A stretch of DNA of 64,000 bases from JAAYZM01 sp964510785 (GCA_964510785.1 CAZECM010000007.1:1-64000), one strand, 5' to 3'; positions 1 through 8,045 are shown, counted from the stretch's first letter. Numbers and translations are program-made. Notes: generated by a model from the letters alone, not told the origin.

Positions 1-1207
1 TGTCGTGATCGTCAACTACGAGATCCTCGACCGACACGCCGGCTGGCTCGGCAGCCTCGGCTTCCGGGGGATGGTGGTCGACGAGGCGCACTTCATCAAG
101 AACAAGGGCTCGCAGCGCTCGCAGAACGTCCTCGCGCTCGCCGACCGGATCCGCGCTCGCACCGCCCGGCCGCTCATGATGGCGCTCACCGGCACCCCGC
201 TCATCAACGACATCGAGGACTTCCGGGCGATCTGGCAATTCCTCGGCTGGATCGACGACAAGAAGCCGCTCGGCGCCCTCATGACCTCGCTCGAGAACAC
301 TGGGCTCACCCCGGCCGACCTCGGCTTCTACGCCGCCGCCAGGGCAGCCGTGATCGAGATGGGCATCGTGCGTCGTCGCAAGATCGACGTGGTCGCCGAC
401 ATCCCCGCGCGCCGCGTGGCGGACCTGCCGGTCGAGCTCGACGGCGCCGTCGGCCGCTCGATCCGGGCCGCCGAGGTCGCGCTCGCCAGCCGCATGGTCG
501 GTCACTACCGGTCAGCACTGGAAGCGCGCCGCGAGATCACCGCCGTCGGCGGGATCGACCTCGAGCTCGCTCGCCGGGTCGCCGCGGCAGAGCTCAAGGA
601 CTCGAGCTCGAAGAAGACCGGCGAGAACGTCTTCACCATGGTGCGCCGCATCGGTCAGGCCAAGGCCGGGCTCGCCGCCGACTACGCTGCCCAGCTCGCC
701 CGCAACGTGGGCAAGGTCGTGTTCTTCGCCAAGCACGTGGACGTCATGGACCAGGCCGAGCAGACCTTCGCCGACCGCGGCATCCGCTTCGCCTCGATCC
801 GCGGCGACCAGACGACCAAGGTGCGCGAGAAGAACATCACCGCGTTCACGAACGACCCCGAGGTGCAGATCGCCGTGTGCTCGCTCATGGCCGCCGGGGT
901 GGGGATCAACCTGCAGGTCGCCTCCAACCTCGTGCTCGCCGAGCTGTCCTGGACCAACGCCGAGCAGACGCAGGCCATCGACCGGATCCACCGGATCGGC
1001 CAGGACGAACCCGTCACCGCGTGGCGGATCATCGCCGCGCAGACCATCGACTCCAAGATCGCCGAGCTCATCGACGCCAAGGCCGGTCTCGCTGCCAAGG
1101 CGCTCGACGGGGCTGACGACGAGGACGGCGCATCGTCCACCGATGTGCAGCTCGAGGCCCTCGTCGCCCTGCTCACCGACGCGCTCGCGGCCGAGGGCTT
1201 GGGCTGA
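1..1207 (+). CDS. SNF2-family DEAD-like helicase, C-terminal part (5' truncated)
   Basis: The reading frame is open from the window edge, so the gene starts upstream; about 400 C-terminal residues are visible. A DEAH-type Walker B (VVDEAHFIKNKGSQRS) is followed by motif III (ALTGTPLIND) and, near the end, the SNF2 motif VI region LAELSWTNAEQTQAIDRIHRIGQ. These are diagnostic of Swi2/Snf2 ATPases (DNA translocases that remodel protein-DNA complexes). The helicase C-terminal domain contains KVVFFAKHVDVMDQAEQTF and GINLQVASNLVLAE. The P-loop would lie upstream of the window. Its partner domain and exact role are unknown. Confidence 0.9.
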   Translation, partial: VVIVNYEILDRHAGWLGSLGFRGMVVDEAHFIKNKGSQRSQNVLALADRIRARTARPLMMALTGTPLINDIEDFRAIWQFLGWIDDKKPLGALMTSLENTGLTPADLGFYAAARAAVIEMGIVRRRKIDVVADIPARRVADLPVELDGAVGRSIRAAEVALASRMVGHYRSALEARREITAVGGIDLELARRVAAAELKDSSSKKTGENVFTMVRRIGQAKAGLAADYAAQLARNVGKVVFFAKHVDVMDQAEQTFADRGIRFASIRGDQTTKVREKNITAFTNDPEVQIAVCSLMAAGVGINLQVASNLVLAELSWTNAEQTQAIDRIHRIGQDEPVTAWRIIAAQTIDSKIAELIDAKAGLAAKALDGADDEDGASSTDVQLEALVALLTDALAAEGLG

Positions 1208-1535
1208 GTCACCGACGGTCTGCGCTGGTGGGGCTCTGACGCCTGGACACTGCGACAGGAACATCGCTGGGGTCGGCCAGCTCCGACTGGGTCCCCGCGT
1301 GCTGCTCTCAGGCGTCTCGGATGAACGCGCCGGGTTGTCCGCAGCCGGAAGCCGCGAGGGGTATGTGCGGGCCGAAGAAGCCGACGCCGTCATTCGCGAA
1401 CACCTGCTGGTCGCTGCCGATCTCGCCGAGCACGACGACCCGCGCGAGCTCGCTTCCCCGCTGAGGTGCCGCGACCAGGGGCGGTTGGTACGAAGGTGAG
1501 GTCAAGGACGCGCTCGCGCGTTCCGATGGGGCGGT
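1208..1535. other. intergenic stretch without a supported gene
   Basis: The 328 bases between the helicase stop and the next start have short open frames on both strands. The longest convincing-looking one is on the minus strand at 1308-1505 (65 codons, containing ELARVVVLGEIGSDQQVFANDGVGFFGP...). Its composition is less biased than typical shadow frames and could be a small gene or a gene remnant, but I recognise no family and see no ribosome binding site, so it is not called. No clear hairpin terminator was seen after the helicase gene. Confidence 0.4.
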
Positions 1536-2468
1536 ATGAGCTTGTTCCGACGACGGCCCGCCGACGACGACAAGCGGCCGCCTGCGCCGATGTGGAACCC
1601 CGCGGCACCGGGGAGCCGGCCCGGACCGCCGCCCCCGCAGCCCGCCGCTCCGGAACCCCAGGTCGTCGAGCTCGACGCGGCTCAGGTCGCGCGGCTCGAC
1701 GAGCTGCGCGCCTCGCTCCCCGGCGGGTTCGCACCCCGTGAGCCGTCAGAGGTCGGCGTGCTGTACGACGGGCTCCTCGACGCGTGGTTGCGCGCGCCGG
1801 TCGCTGACGTGGGGGACGCCTTCGGCACCATCGACGTGATTGGCGTCGCGCTCGGTGACGTGGTCCGTGCGAAGGTGCCGGGCGCCCGGTGGGCCGCCGT
1901 CGTCGACGAGCACGGGACCGAGCTCGCGATCGTCACGTCGTCGTCGGCGACCGGCCCCACGATGTTTCCGATGGCCGCCGTGACGAAGCGGTGGCTCGCG
2001 GAGGAGCGGGGGTGGGCCGCCGAGTACATCGAGTGGATCGTCGAGCAGTACGCACAGGTTGCGCAGCACGCGCAGGCCGCGGAGGAGCCGTCGGTGCCCG
2101 CCCAGGAGCTCGCCCTGTTCGCGCTGAACCACGCGGTGGACTCGATCGTTCCCGAGGGCGGGCCGCTCGTCCCGTTCTGCCTCGTCGAGACGGCCGAGGG
2201 GCGTGAGCTGCACCGATTCGCCGGGGAGCTCGGTCAGGCGCTCGCCGACGCCCGCAACTTCGCGCGGGGCTCGGGAGCGGTGCGCGCCGCGGTCGCGTGG
2301 GACGGGTATCTCACGGTCGACGGGCGGCGCGGGGACGCGCTGTTCGTCGAGGCGTCCGACGTCGGAGCGCCAAGCATCGTGCTCGCACGCAGCTACGAGG
2401 AGACGCCGCACGGGACCCGGGCCGTGGGGGAGCCGATGCTCGTGGACCGCGGAGGACCGGTGCTCTAG
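1536..2468 (+). CDS. DUF3806-like hypothetical protein
   Basis: 310 aa, ATG start. The first 45 residues are a proline/arginine-rich low-complexity leader (FRRRPADDDKRPP...). The core (about residues 60-165) has the pattern of DUF3806-type proteins: a helix-rich segment, then DVIGVALGDVVRAKVPGARWAAVVDEHGTELAIV and FPMAAVTKRW. The C-terminal half (about 180-310) looks like a separate alpha/beta domain (AVRAAVAWDGYLTVDGRRGDALFVEASD). No signal peptide or membrane segment is visible, so it is probably cytoplasmic. Function unknown; the family assignment is from remembered pattern and is tentative. Confidence 0.7.
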   Translation: MSLFRRRPADDDKRPPAPMWNPAAPGSRPGPPPPQPAAPEPQVVELDAAQVARLDELRASLPGGFAPREPSEVGVLYDGLLDAWLRAPVADVGDAFGTIDVIGVALGDVVRAKVPGARWAAVVDEHGTELAIVTSSSATGPTMFPMAAVTKRWLAEERGWAAEYIEWIVEQYAQVAQHAQAAEEPSVPAQELALFALNHAVDSIVPEGGPLVPFCLVETAEGRELHRFAGELGQALADARNFARGSGAVRAAVAWDGYLTVDGRRGDALFVEASDVGAPSIVLARSYEETPHGTRAVGEPMLVDRGGPVL

Positions 2469-2614
2469 CAAGGAGCGCCGTCGAGAGGGCGAGCTCGCGG
2501 GGCAGCGACTGGGCGAGGAAGGTGCGTCGTCGTCGGCGCACGACTCATGCGTACTCCTTCTGCCACGGGAAGTCCACGCGTGCGGTTGTCAGGGGTGGGC
2601 GCCACCGTGGAGGC

Positions 2615-3013
2615 ATGGAGATCACACGGATGCAGCCGGCCGGGCTCGTGGTCAGTCCGGCGTTCAGTCACGTCGCCGTCGTACCGGCGGGAGCGACGAC
2701 GATCTATGTCGGCGGTCAGAACGGCGTGGACGAGACCGGGGCGGTCGTCTCGAAGGACGTCGCCGAGCAGTCCCGCCGGGCACTGGAGAACGCGGGCGTC
2801 GCGCTCGCGGCGGCGGGTGCTTCGTTCGCCGACGTCGTGCAGTGGAGCGTGCTCCTTGTGGCGGACGTCGACATCGACGCGGTGTACAGGGCGATCGCTC
2901 CGATGCTCGCAGGCCCCGGGGCGCCGCCGCTGGTTACCGCGGCCAGGGTCGCGGGTCTCGGTGTGCCCGGGGCACTGATCGAGGTGAGCGCGATCGCCGC
3001 GCTCGTGCCGTGA
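2615..3013 (+). CDS. RidA/YjgF-family (reactive enamine/imine deaminase-like) protein
   Basis: 132 aa from ATG 2615, the start that fits the family length. Recognisable RidA landmarks are the N-terminal VSPAFSHVAVVPAGATTIYVGGQNGVDETGAVVSKDVAEQSRRALENAGVALAAAGASFADVVQWSVLLVADVD and the C-terminal GALIEVSAIAAL. Canonical RidA proteins are cytoplasmic trimers that hydrolyse reactive 2-aminoacrylate. The Arg that anchors the substrate carboxylate in true RidA is not evident before the ALIEVSAIA strand, so this may be a paralogue with another role. A CACCGT hexamer ends 6 nt before the ATG, a near match to the leaderless promoter pattern seen elsewhere in the window, although GGAGG also lies directly before the start. 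Confidence 0.8.
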   Translation: MEITRMQPAGLVVSPAFSHVAVVPAGATTIYVGGQNGVDETGAVVSKDVAEQSRRALENAGVALAAAGASFADVVQWSVLLVADVDIDAVYRAIAPMLAGPGAPPLVTAARVAGLGVPGALIEVSAIAALVP

Positions 3014-3060
3014 GCTCCGTGACAAGAGCCCCGTGACGTGACTCGACGCGAAGGGGGTGA

Positions 3061-3543
3061 CTACCGGGTGAGCGACGCCTCGATGAGCGCGACGATCTCC
3101 GGGGCGTCCGGCACGACGCCGGGGCGGAAGCGGTGGATCGTGCCGTCGGGCGTGACGAGGAACTTCTCGAAGTTCCACTCGACCTCACCGGCCTTGCCCT
3201 CGCCGTCGGCCACCTTCGTGAGCTCCGCGTACAGGGGGTGCCCCGCCTCGCCGTGCAGATCGGTGCGCTCGAACATCGGGAAGGTGACGCCCCACGTGGT
3301 CGAGCAGTACTCCTTGATCTCGCCGTCGGTGTCGAGCTCCTGCTGGAACTGGTTGGACGGGAAGCCGAGCACCGTGAAGCCGCGCTCGCCGTAGGTGCGC
3401 TGGAGCTGCTCGAGCGCCTCGTACTGCGGGGTCAGGCCGCAGCGGGACGCGAGGTTGACGATGAGCTTGGTCTGGCCGGCGTACGCGGACAGGCTCGTCG
3501 CATCGCCGTCGATGGTGGTCAGGGGAATCGTGTCGAGGGTCAT
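3061..3543 (-). CDS. glutathione peroxidase-family (thiol) peroxidase
   Basis: 160 aa, full family length. The peroxidatic Cys35 sits in the signature NLASRCGLTPQYEAL, followed by GFPSNQF (Gln65) and EWNFEKFLV (Trp123/Asn124), completing the catalytic tetrad. The residue is Cys, not selenocysteine. A second cysteine (Cys80) in IKEYCSTTWGVTFPMF is placed as in thioredoxin-dependent bacterial GPx proteins. Actinobacteria lack glutathione, so the likely reductant is thioredoxin or mycothiol/mycoredoxin (inference). It reduces hydroperoxides in the cytoplasm. It stands alone, downstream of a strong hairpin that separates it from the alarmone synthetase. Confidence 0.93.
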   Translation of the reverse strand: MTLDTIPLTTIDGDATSLSAYAGQTKLIVNLASRCGLTPQYEALEQLQRTYGERGFTVLGFPSNQFQQELDTDGEIKEYCSTTWGVTFPMFERTDLHGEAGHPLYAELTKVADGEGKAGEVEWNFEKFLVTPDGTIHRFRPGVVPDAPEIVALIEASLTR

Positions 3544-3598
3544 GACGGCTCAACCCCGCTGGCGACCCCGCCATTCCGCGGCGGCCCCAGAGGAGCAA

Positions 3599-3645
3599 CA
3601 CGCTGATCGATTGCGTGCGTCACAAGCACGCAATCGATCAGCGTG
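3599..3645. terminator. perfect 20-bp inverted repeat, likely terminator of the alarmone synthetase gene
   Basis: Arms 3599-3618 and 3626-3645 are perfectly complementary over 20 bp with a 7-nt loop (GTCACAA). The arms contain ATCGAT and are much more AT-rich than the surroundings. It lies just after the stop of the minus-strand gene 3705-4478 and before gpx. No T-tract follows, as is common for actinobacterial terminators. A protein-binding palindrome or mobile repeat copy is also possible. Confidence 0.65.
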
Positions 3646-3704
3646 ATGCGGTGCCCGGCGGCCAGGGCCGGGCCAGGGGGTGAGGCGCGGGACGAGGGGC
3701 CGGG

Positions 3705-4478
3705 TCAGCTGGGCGGGGTGCCGAAGAATCCCCGCAGCTGCTCGCGCGGGTCGAGCACGGCGTCGCGCTGCTGGACCGGCACGTCCCCGTCGCGGATCTC
3801 CTTCATCTCCTCGTGGATCCGCTCCATCGCGGTGTCGAGCGACCACGCGGTGTCGGCGGCGAGCTTGAGCGCGTCGGTGAGGTGGCGCGGCACCTCGCGG
3901 TCGTAGCGGTAGTAGATCTTGTGCTCGAGGGAGGCCCAGAAGTCCATCGCGATGGTGCGCAGCTGGATCTCCACCACCACGTCCTCGACCCGGTCGGAGA
4001 GGAACACGGGCACCTGCACGATGAGGTGCAGCGACTTGTAGCCGTTCGCCTTCGGGGAGGCGATGTAGTCGCGTTCCTCGAGCACCGTGAGGTCGGACTG
4101 CCCGGCGAGCATGTCGCGCACCCGGTAGATGTCCGCCACGAAGCTGCACGTCACGCGCACCCCGGCGATGTCGAACATCTGCGAGCGGATCGCCTCGGGG
4201 TTGAGCTCGATGCCCTTGCGCCGGCACTTCGTGAGGATCGAGTCGAAGGACTTGAGCCGGGATCCGACGTGCTCCACGGGGTTGTAGTTCTGCATGTGGC
4301 GGAACTCGTCGCGCAGGATCGAGATCTTCGTCATGACCTCGTCGATGCCGAACTTGTAGGTCATGCCGAGTCGGCGCAGGTCGAGCAGCAGCGCGTCGGC
4401 GTCGTCGGGGCTCTGGGCGGCCAGGAACGAGGCGAGCACGGTGGTGGGCGAGACGTCGCCGTCGGGGATCGAGCTCAT
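3705..4478 (-). CDS. GTP pyrophosphokinase, small alarmone synthetase (RelA/SpoT domain only)
   Basis: 257 aa. Makes (p)ppGpp from GTP/GDP and ATP in the cytoplasm. The synthetase domain is complete: ILRDEFRHMQNYNPVEHVGSRLKSFDSILTKCRRKG (about 55-90), FDIAGVRVTCSFVADIYRVRDML, SPKANGYKSLHLIVQVPV (the YKSLH motif), VVVEIQLRTIAMDFWASLEHKIYYR. There is no HD hydrolase domain upstream and no TGS/ACT domain, and the length matches monofunctional RelP/RelQ/YjbM-type enzymes, so it can make but not degrade the alarmone. It is monocistronic, between two hairpins. Which environmental signal induces it cannot be told from the sequence. Confidence 0.93.
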   Translation of the reverse strand: MSSIPDGDVSPTTVLASFLAAQSPDDADALLLDLRRLGMTYKFGIDEVMTKISILRDEFRHMQNYNPVEHVGSRLKSFDSILTKCRRKGIELNPEAIRSQMFDIAGVRVTCSFVADIYRVRDMLAGQSDLTVLEERDYIASPKANGYKSLHLIVQVPVFLSDRVEDVVVEIQLRTIAMDFWASLEHKIYYRYDREVPRHLTDALKLAADTAWSLDTAMERIHEEMKEIRDGDVPVQQRDAVLDPREQLRGFFGTPPS

Positions 4479-4533
4479 GGGGTTCGGGTCTCCTTCGCTA
4501 CGCCGATCGTAGTCGGGGCGTCGGCGCGCGGAA

Positions 4534-4560
4534 CCGCCGTCGGTCCCGGCCCGACGGCGG
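4534..4560. terminator. hairpin after the DoxX gene
   Basis: CCGCCGTCGG (4534-4543) and CCGACGGCGG (4551-4560) form a perfect 10-bp stem with a 7-nt loop downstream of the minus-strand doxX/oxidoreductase operon. No T-tract follows. Its right arm is also the first copy of the GCCCGACGGCG repeat described separately. Confidence 0.5.
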
Positions 4561-4598
4561 ATTTCCGTGCCCGACGGCGAGCTCCGCGCCCGACGGCG
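4549..4598. repeat. three copies of GCCCGACGGCG
   Basis: The 11-mer GCCCGACGGCG occurs at 4549-4559, 4569-4579 and 4588-4598, with spacing of 20 and 19 bp, just after the DoxX stop codon. The spacers differ. This could be an expanded hairpin arm or clustered binding sites on one helix face (two turns apart). Confidence 0.5.
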
Positions 4599-4611
4599 AG
4601 TCCCCGGCGAC

Positions 4612-4983
4612 TCAGAACGCGTACGCCCCGAAGCGCCCCCACGCCACGAACGCCGCGAGGAGCAGCAGCGCGACGTTCGCGCCGATGACGTTGAGCTCGC
4701 TCCGTCGCACGTGCGTGATGATCGCGCCCACCATGGCGACGGCGAGCCCGGTGGCGGCGAGCGGCACCAGGACGGGCGCGATTCCCGTGACGGCGGGCAG
4801 GATCAGCCCGATCGCTCCGAGCACCTCGGCAATGCCGATGAAGCGGATCATGCCCGGTGAGAAGTCCTCGACCCACGCCATCTTCTCGCCGAGCTTCTCC
4901 TTGGACTGGGTGGACTTCATGATGCCGGCGCCGAGGAAGGCGACGGCGAGCAGGATCTGGACGATCCACAGTGCGATGTTCAC
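4612..4983 (-). CDS. DoxX-family membrane protein
   Basis: 123 aa with about four hydrophobic helices: ALWIVQILLAVAFLGAGIMKS, GMIRFIGIAEVLGAIGLILPAV, VLVPLAATGLAVAMVGAIITHV and VIGANVALLLLAAFVAW. The KLGEKMAWVEDFSPGMIRFIGIAE loop is typical of DoxX/DUF417-like proteins of actinobacteria. GTG start, preceded by AAGGAG. It lies 39 nt downstream of the oxidoreductase gene on the same strand, so the two are probably co-transcribed under the divergent MarR regulator. DoxX relatives are linked to thiol/redox or quinone processes at the membrane; the exact reaction here is unknown. Confidence 0.85.
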   Translation of the reverse strand: MNIALWIVQILLAVAFLGAGIMKSTQSKEKLGEKMAWVEDFSPGMIRFIGIAEVLGAIGLILPAVTGIAPVLVPLAATGLAVAMVGAIITHVRRSELNVIGANVALLLLAAFVAWGRFGAYAF

Positions 4984-5022
4984 GGGACTCCTTGGGAAGG
5001 TTCTGGGTGGTGGATCGGTGGG

Positions 5023-5925
5023 TCAGAGAGTGATGACGAGCTTGCCCCGGGTGTGGCCACCCTGAGCCTCGAGGTGTGCCTCGGCGGTCTTCTCGAGAGG
5101 GAACGTCGCCTGGACGTGGGGGGTGAGCGCGCCCTCGGCGCCGAGGCGGGCGGCTTCCTCGAGGGGAGCGGCCGAGGCGGTGTCGGCTCCGGCGGACTGC
5201 GCACCGAGGGTCGGGGCGTTGTAGTCGGCGACCGAGGCGACCTTGGTGGCCTCCCCGACGATCGCGACGAGGTCCGCGAGCGAGCCGGAGCCTGCGAGGT
5301 CGAGCGCGGCGTCGATGCCCTGGGGTGCGAGTGCCGCGACCCGGTCGGCGAGGCCCTCGCCGTAGGTGGTGGGTTCGGCGCCGAGCGAGCGCAGGAACTC
5401 GTGGTTCGCCGGGCTCGCGGTGCCGATGACCCGGGCGCCGCGGGCCACGGCGATCTGGACGGCGACGTGGCCGACCCCGCCGGCCGCGCCCTCGAGGAGC
5501 AGCGTCTTGCCCTGGACGTCGCCGACCGCGTCGAGCGCGGCGACAGCGGTGGCTGCGGCGAGCCCGGCACCCCCGGCCTGCTCGGCGGACCACGTGGCCG
5601 GGACGGGTGCCCAGGCGCCGAGGACGGCGAGCTCCGCCGTCGTGCCGTCGACGCCGTGCCCGAAGACGACGTCGCCCACCGCGACCCCCTCGACTCCTTC
5701 GCCCACCTCGTCGACGACGCCCGCCGCATCACGGCCGGGGATCGCGGGGAGCTCGAGCGGCATCACGTCCTTGAGGTAGCCCGCACGGAACTTCCAGTCG
5801 ATCGCGTTGACGCTCGCGGCCTGGACCCGGATGCGGACCTGGCCCGGACCGGCGTGCGGCTCGGGCGCGTCCTCGGTCGTCAGGACCTGGGGCTCGCCGT
5901 ACTCGTGGTAGCGCGCTGCGCGCAT
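5023..5925 (-). CDS. NADP-dependent quinone oxidoreductase (zinc-independent MDR family)
   Basis: 300 aa from ATG 5925, preceded by GGAGG; an in-frame start 30 bases further upstream adds MPGAHRRRTT and is not favoured. The N-terminal GroES-like domain (MRAARYHEYGEPQVL...PGQVRIRVQAASVNAIDWKFRAGYL) and the nucleotide-binding domain (LLLEGAAGGVGHVAVQIAVARGARVIGTAS, the AxxGVG NADPH signature) are typical of the QOR/zeta-crystallin branch. The zinc-binding cysteines of alcohol dehydrogenases are absent. It likely reduces quinones or reactive carbonyls with NADPH in the cytoplasm. Divergent from marR; the intergenic space carries palindromic MarR-type sites overlapping TTGACA boxes. Confidence 0.9.
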   Translation of the reverse strand: MRAARYHEYGEPQVLTTEDAPEPHAGPGQVRIRVQAASVNAIDWKFRAGYLKDVMPLELPAIPGRDAAGVVDEVGEGVEGVAVGDVVFGHGVDGTTAELAVLGAWAPVPATWSAEQAGGAGLAAATAVAALDAVGDVQGKTLLLEGAAGGVGHVAVQIAVARGARVIGTASPANHEFLRSLGAEPTTYGEGLADRVAALAPQGIDAALDLAGSGSLADLVAIVGEATKVASVADYNAPTLGAQSAGADTASAAPLEEAARLGAEGALTPHVQATFPLEKTAEAHLEAQGGHTRGKLVITL

Positions 5926-5971
5926 CGTCGTCCTCCGTCTGTGCGCCCCGGGCATCCGAGGCGGGTGGCAA

Positions 5972-6023
5972 TGACTTTCCGTGTCAAGTCACATGGTGCT
6001 GGCATTGACTTTCCGTGTCAAGT
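5972..6023. promoter_or_regulatory. duplicated palindromic operator between oxidoreductase and marR
   Basis: The 18-mer TGACTTTCCGTGTCAAGT is present twice, at 5972-5989 and 6006-6023, 34 bp apart (about three helix turns). Each copy has TGAC/GTCA arms, and the second extends to TTGAC-N7-GTCAA. Read on the minus strand each copy contains TTGACA, a consensus -35 box pointing toward the oxidoreductase gene. This arrangement suits a MarR dimer repressing a divergent pair. Confidence 0.75.
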
Positions 6024-6028
6024 AACCT
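6023..6028 (+). promoter_or_regulatory. -10 box of leaderless marR transcript
   Basis: TAACCT ends exactly 6 nt before the marR ATG (6035). No Shine-Dalgarno sequence is present, so the mRNA probably begins at the start codon. The box directly abuts the second operator copy. Confidence 0.55.
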
Positions 6029-6034
6029 GGGGCG

Positions 6035-6556
6035 ATGGCGGAATCCTGCGAACCCCGGTGGCTCACCCCGGAGCAGCGCGACGCCTGGATCGGCCTCGCG
6101 CGCATGGTCACGTGGCTCCCCGCGGCGCTCGACGCCCAGCTCCAGCACGACTCCGGGCTCAGCCACGCCGAGTACCAGGTGCTCTCGTGGCTCTCGATGA
6201 CGCCGGGGCGCACGGCCCGGATGAGCCTCGTCGCCGAGGTCGCCAACGTCAGCCTCTCCCACCTCTCGCGCATCGTCTCCCGCCTCGAGTCGCGCGGCTG
6301 GGTCGGGCGCACGCCCGATCCCGACGACGGCCGCTACACGCTCGCCCACCTCACCGACGAGGGCTGGCAGCAGGTGGTCGACGCCGCGCCGGGCCACGTC
6401 GACGCCGTGCAGACCTACGTCTTCGACCAGCTGACTCCCGAGCAGACGCGCGAGCTCGGTGAGATCGGCCGCCTCGTCGCCCACGCCATCCGGCCCGAGT
6501 GCGGGGCGCCGCCCATCCCGTGGGGGCACGACACGGCGACGACGACGGCGGACTGA
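6035..6556 (+). CDS. MarR-family transcriptional regulator
   Basis: 173 aa. The winged-helix core spans about residues 35-125: SGLSHAEYQVLSWLSMTPGRTARMSLVAEVANVSLSHLSRIVSRLESRGWVGRTPDPDDGRYTLAHLTDEGW, with the recognition helix around SLSHLSRIVSRLE and the wing DPDDGRYTLAHLT characteristic of MarR. It is a dimeric ligand- or oxidant-responsive repressor. It is divergent from the quinone oxidoreductase/DoxX pair and preceded by two copies of a palindromic sequence, so it most likely controls that pair and itself. No conserved cysteine of the OhrR type is seen, which argues for a small-molecule ligand. Confidence 0.9.
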   Translation: MAESCEPRWLTPEQRDAWIGLARMVTWLPAALDAQLQHDSGLSHAEYQVLSWLSMTPGRTARMSLVAEVANVSLSHLSRIVSRLESRGWVGRTPDPDDGRYTLAHLTDEGWQQVVDAAPGHVDAVQTYVFDQLTPEQTRELGEIGRLVAHAIRPECGAPPIPWGHDTATTTAD

Positions 6557-6630
6557 CGGGCCGGAGCGCCCGAGCACGTGCCGGTGCGGATGTGGCGACG
6601 GGCCGCCGTCGGACACCCGAACCCGCCGCC

Positions 6631-6636
6631 TACACT
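6631..6636 (+). promoter_or_regulatory. -10 box of leaderless dacB transcript
   Basis: TACACT followed by exactly 6 nt and then GTG 6643. There is no Shine-Dalgarno sequence. This supports GTG 6643 as both transcription and translation start. Confidence 0.6.
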
Positions 6637-6642
6637 CGACGC

Positions 6643-7992
6643 GTGTCCCAAGCCGTGAATGCCCGCCGCACCTTGCTCGTCGCGCTGCTCGTACTCGCCC
6701 TCGCCTTCGTGGGCGGCGGCGGTGCGCACGCCTTCGACTGGCCGCGCGACCCGGCGCTGCGCCCCGTGCCGGAGGCCGTGGTCTCGACCGTGGACGCCGA
6801 GGCTGCGATCGTGACGAAGCTCGACTCGCTGCTCGCGCGCGGCGGGCTCGGCGCGGCGTACTCGCTGCGCGTGGTGGACGTCGAGTCGGGCCGGGTGATC
6901 GCCGGGCGCAAGGACACCACGGCCCGCATCGCGGCGTCGAACACGAAGCTCTTCACTGCCGTCGCCGCGCTCGACACGCTCGGCAAGAACACCCGGTTCG
7001 CCACGAAGGTGACGCGCCAGGGCAAGTCGAAGGCCGTCACGCTCGTGGGCGGCGGTGACATGCGCCTCACGAACACGAAGCTGCGCTCGCTCGCGACCAA
7101 GACGGCCAAGGCCCTGCGCGCGAAGCTCCCCGCGAAGACGAAGGGCAAGCGCGTGGTGCAGGTCCGCCTCGACGACACGCGCTACCGGGGCGCGGCCCCG
7201 AAGCTCACGTCGTGGCGCGAGGGCGGCTACCGGCTCAGCGTCATCCAGCCCGTGCGCTCGGTCATGCGGGCCTCGGGACGGTACGAGGACGCCGCGGCGT
7301 CGGCCGCCAAGTACCTCGCGAAGCAGCTCGACAAGGCGCTCCCGAAGTCCTGGGTGGTGCGCTACGACCGCCGCAAGGCCTCGCCGAGGAAGGCCAGGAC
7401 CGTCGCCACGGTCAAGAGCTCGAACGTGGGCGCCCTCGTGCGCCGCATGCTCCTCGTCTCCGACAACCAGGTGGCCGAGGGGCTGCACCGCGAGGTGGCG
7501 CTCGCGGCCGGGCGCAAGCCCACGTTCGCCGCGGGGGCGCAGGTCGCGAAAGCGGTCGCCAAGAAGTACGGCGTCGACGTGCGCGGCGCGCGGCTCGCCG
7601 ACGGTTCGGGACTCTCGCCCCGCAACACCCTCCCGCCGAGGGCGCTCACCGACGTGCTGCGCGCGATCGCCGACCCGGGGAACGTCGCCCTGCGCCCCGT
7701 CCTCTTCGGCAAGGAAGCGCTGCCCGTCGCAGGCGTCTCGGGCACGCTCGCCGCGAAGGGCTACTACCGGTTCCAGCAGCCCGAGGCGCACTGCGCGGTG
7801 GGCGAGGTGGTCGCCAAGACCGGCTCGCTCGACTGGGAGCGCGCGCTGTCCGGGCTCACGGTGGGCGAGGACGGGCGGCTCAAGGCGTTCTCCGTGGTGG
7901 CGAACAAGCTCTCGAGCTACACCGACAGGGTCACCGCCGTGGCGACGCTCGACCACGTGGCCGCCGTCGTCCACGGGTGCGCCGCAGGCTAG
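6643..7992 (+). CDS. dacB: D-alanyl-D-alanine carboxypeptidase/endopeptidase, PBP4 type (peptidase S13)
   Basis: 449 aa from GTG 6643; the longer in-frame extension upstream reads as non-coding. An N-terminal signal peptide or anchor (LLVALLVLALAFVGGGGAHA) exports it to the cell-wall side. All three penicillin-binding motifs are present in order: SNTK (Ser99 nucleophile, Lys102), SDN (273-275) and KTG (392-394). The large insert between the first two motifs (about 120-260, rich in KTAKALRAKL and KSWVVRYDRRK) is the class C PBP4 domain insertion. It trims or cleaves peptidoglycan stem peptides. It sits alone, just before the eCIS locus, and the 100 bp after it carry the promoter element of the next unit. 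Confidence 0.93.
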   Translation: MSQAVNARRTLLVALLVLALAFVGGGGAHAFDWPRDPALRPVPEAVVSTVDAEAAIVTKLDSLLARGGLGAAYSLRVVDVESGRVIAGRKDTTARIAASNTKLFTAVAALDTLGKNTRFATKVTRQGKSKAVTLVGGGDMRLTNTKLRSLATKTAKALRAKLPAKTKGKRVVQVRLDDTRYRGAAPKLTSWREGGYRLSVIQPVRSVMRASGRYEDAAASAAKYLAKQLDKALPKSWVVRYDRRKASPRKARTVATVKSSNVGALVRRMLLVSDNQVAEGLHREVALAAGRKPTFAAGAQVAKAVAKKYGVDVRGARLADGSGLSPRNTLPPRALTDVLRAIADPGNVALRPVLFGKEALPVAGVSGTLAAKGYYRFQQPEAHCAVGEVVAKTGSLDWERALSGLTVGEDGRLKAFSVVANKLSSYTDRVTAVATLDHVAAVVHGCAAG

Positions 7993-8002
7993 TCGCGACT
8001 AC

Positions 8003-8045
8003 GCAACAACTACCGATGCCCGGCCGCCTGGGCGGCGGTTAGGCT
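8003..8045 (+). promoter_or_regulatory. eCIS promoter element, site D (lipoprotein-PAAR unit)
   Basis: GCAACAACTACCGATG (8003-8018) matches the right half of the 16-bp element found at three other eCIS promoters; TAGGCT (8040-8045) lies 21 bp downstream as a -10 box. The left half is the most divergent of the four sites, so this is the weakest copy. It is oriented toward the gene at 8097. Confidence 0.55.
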
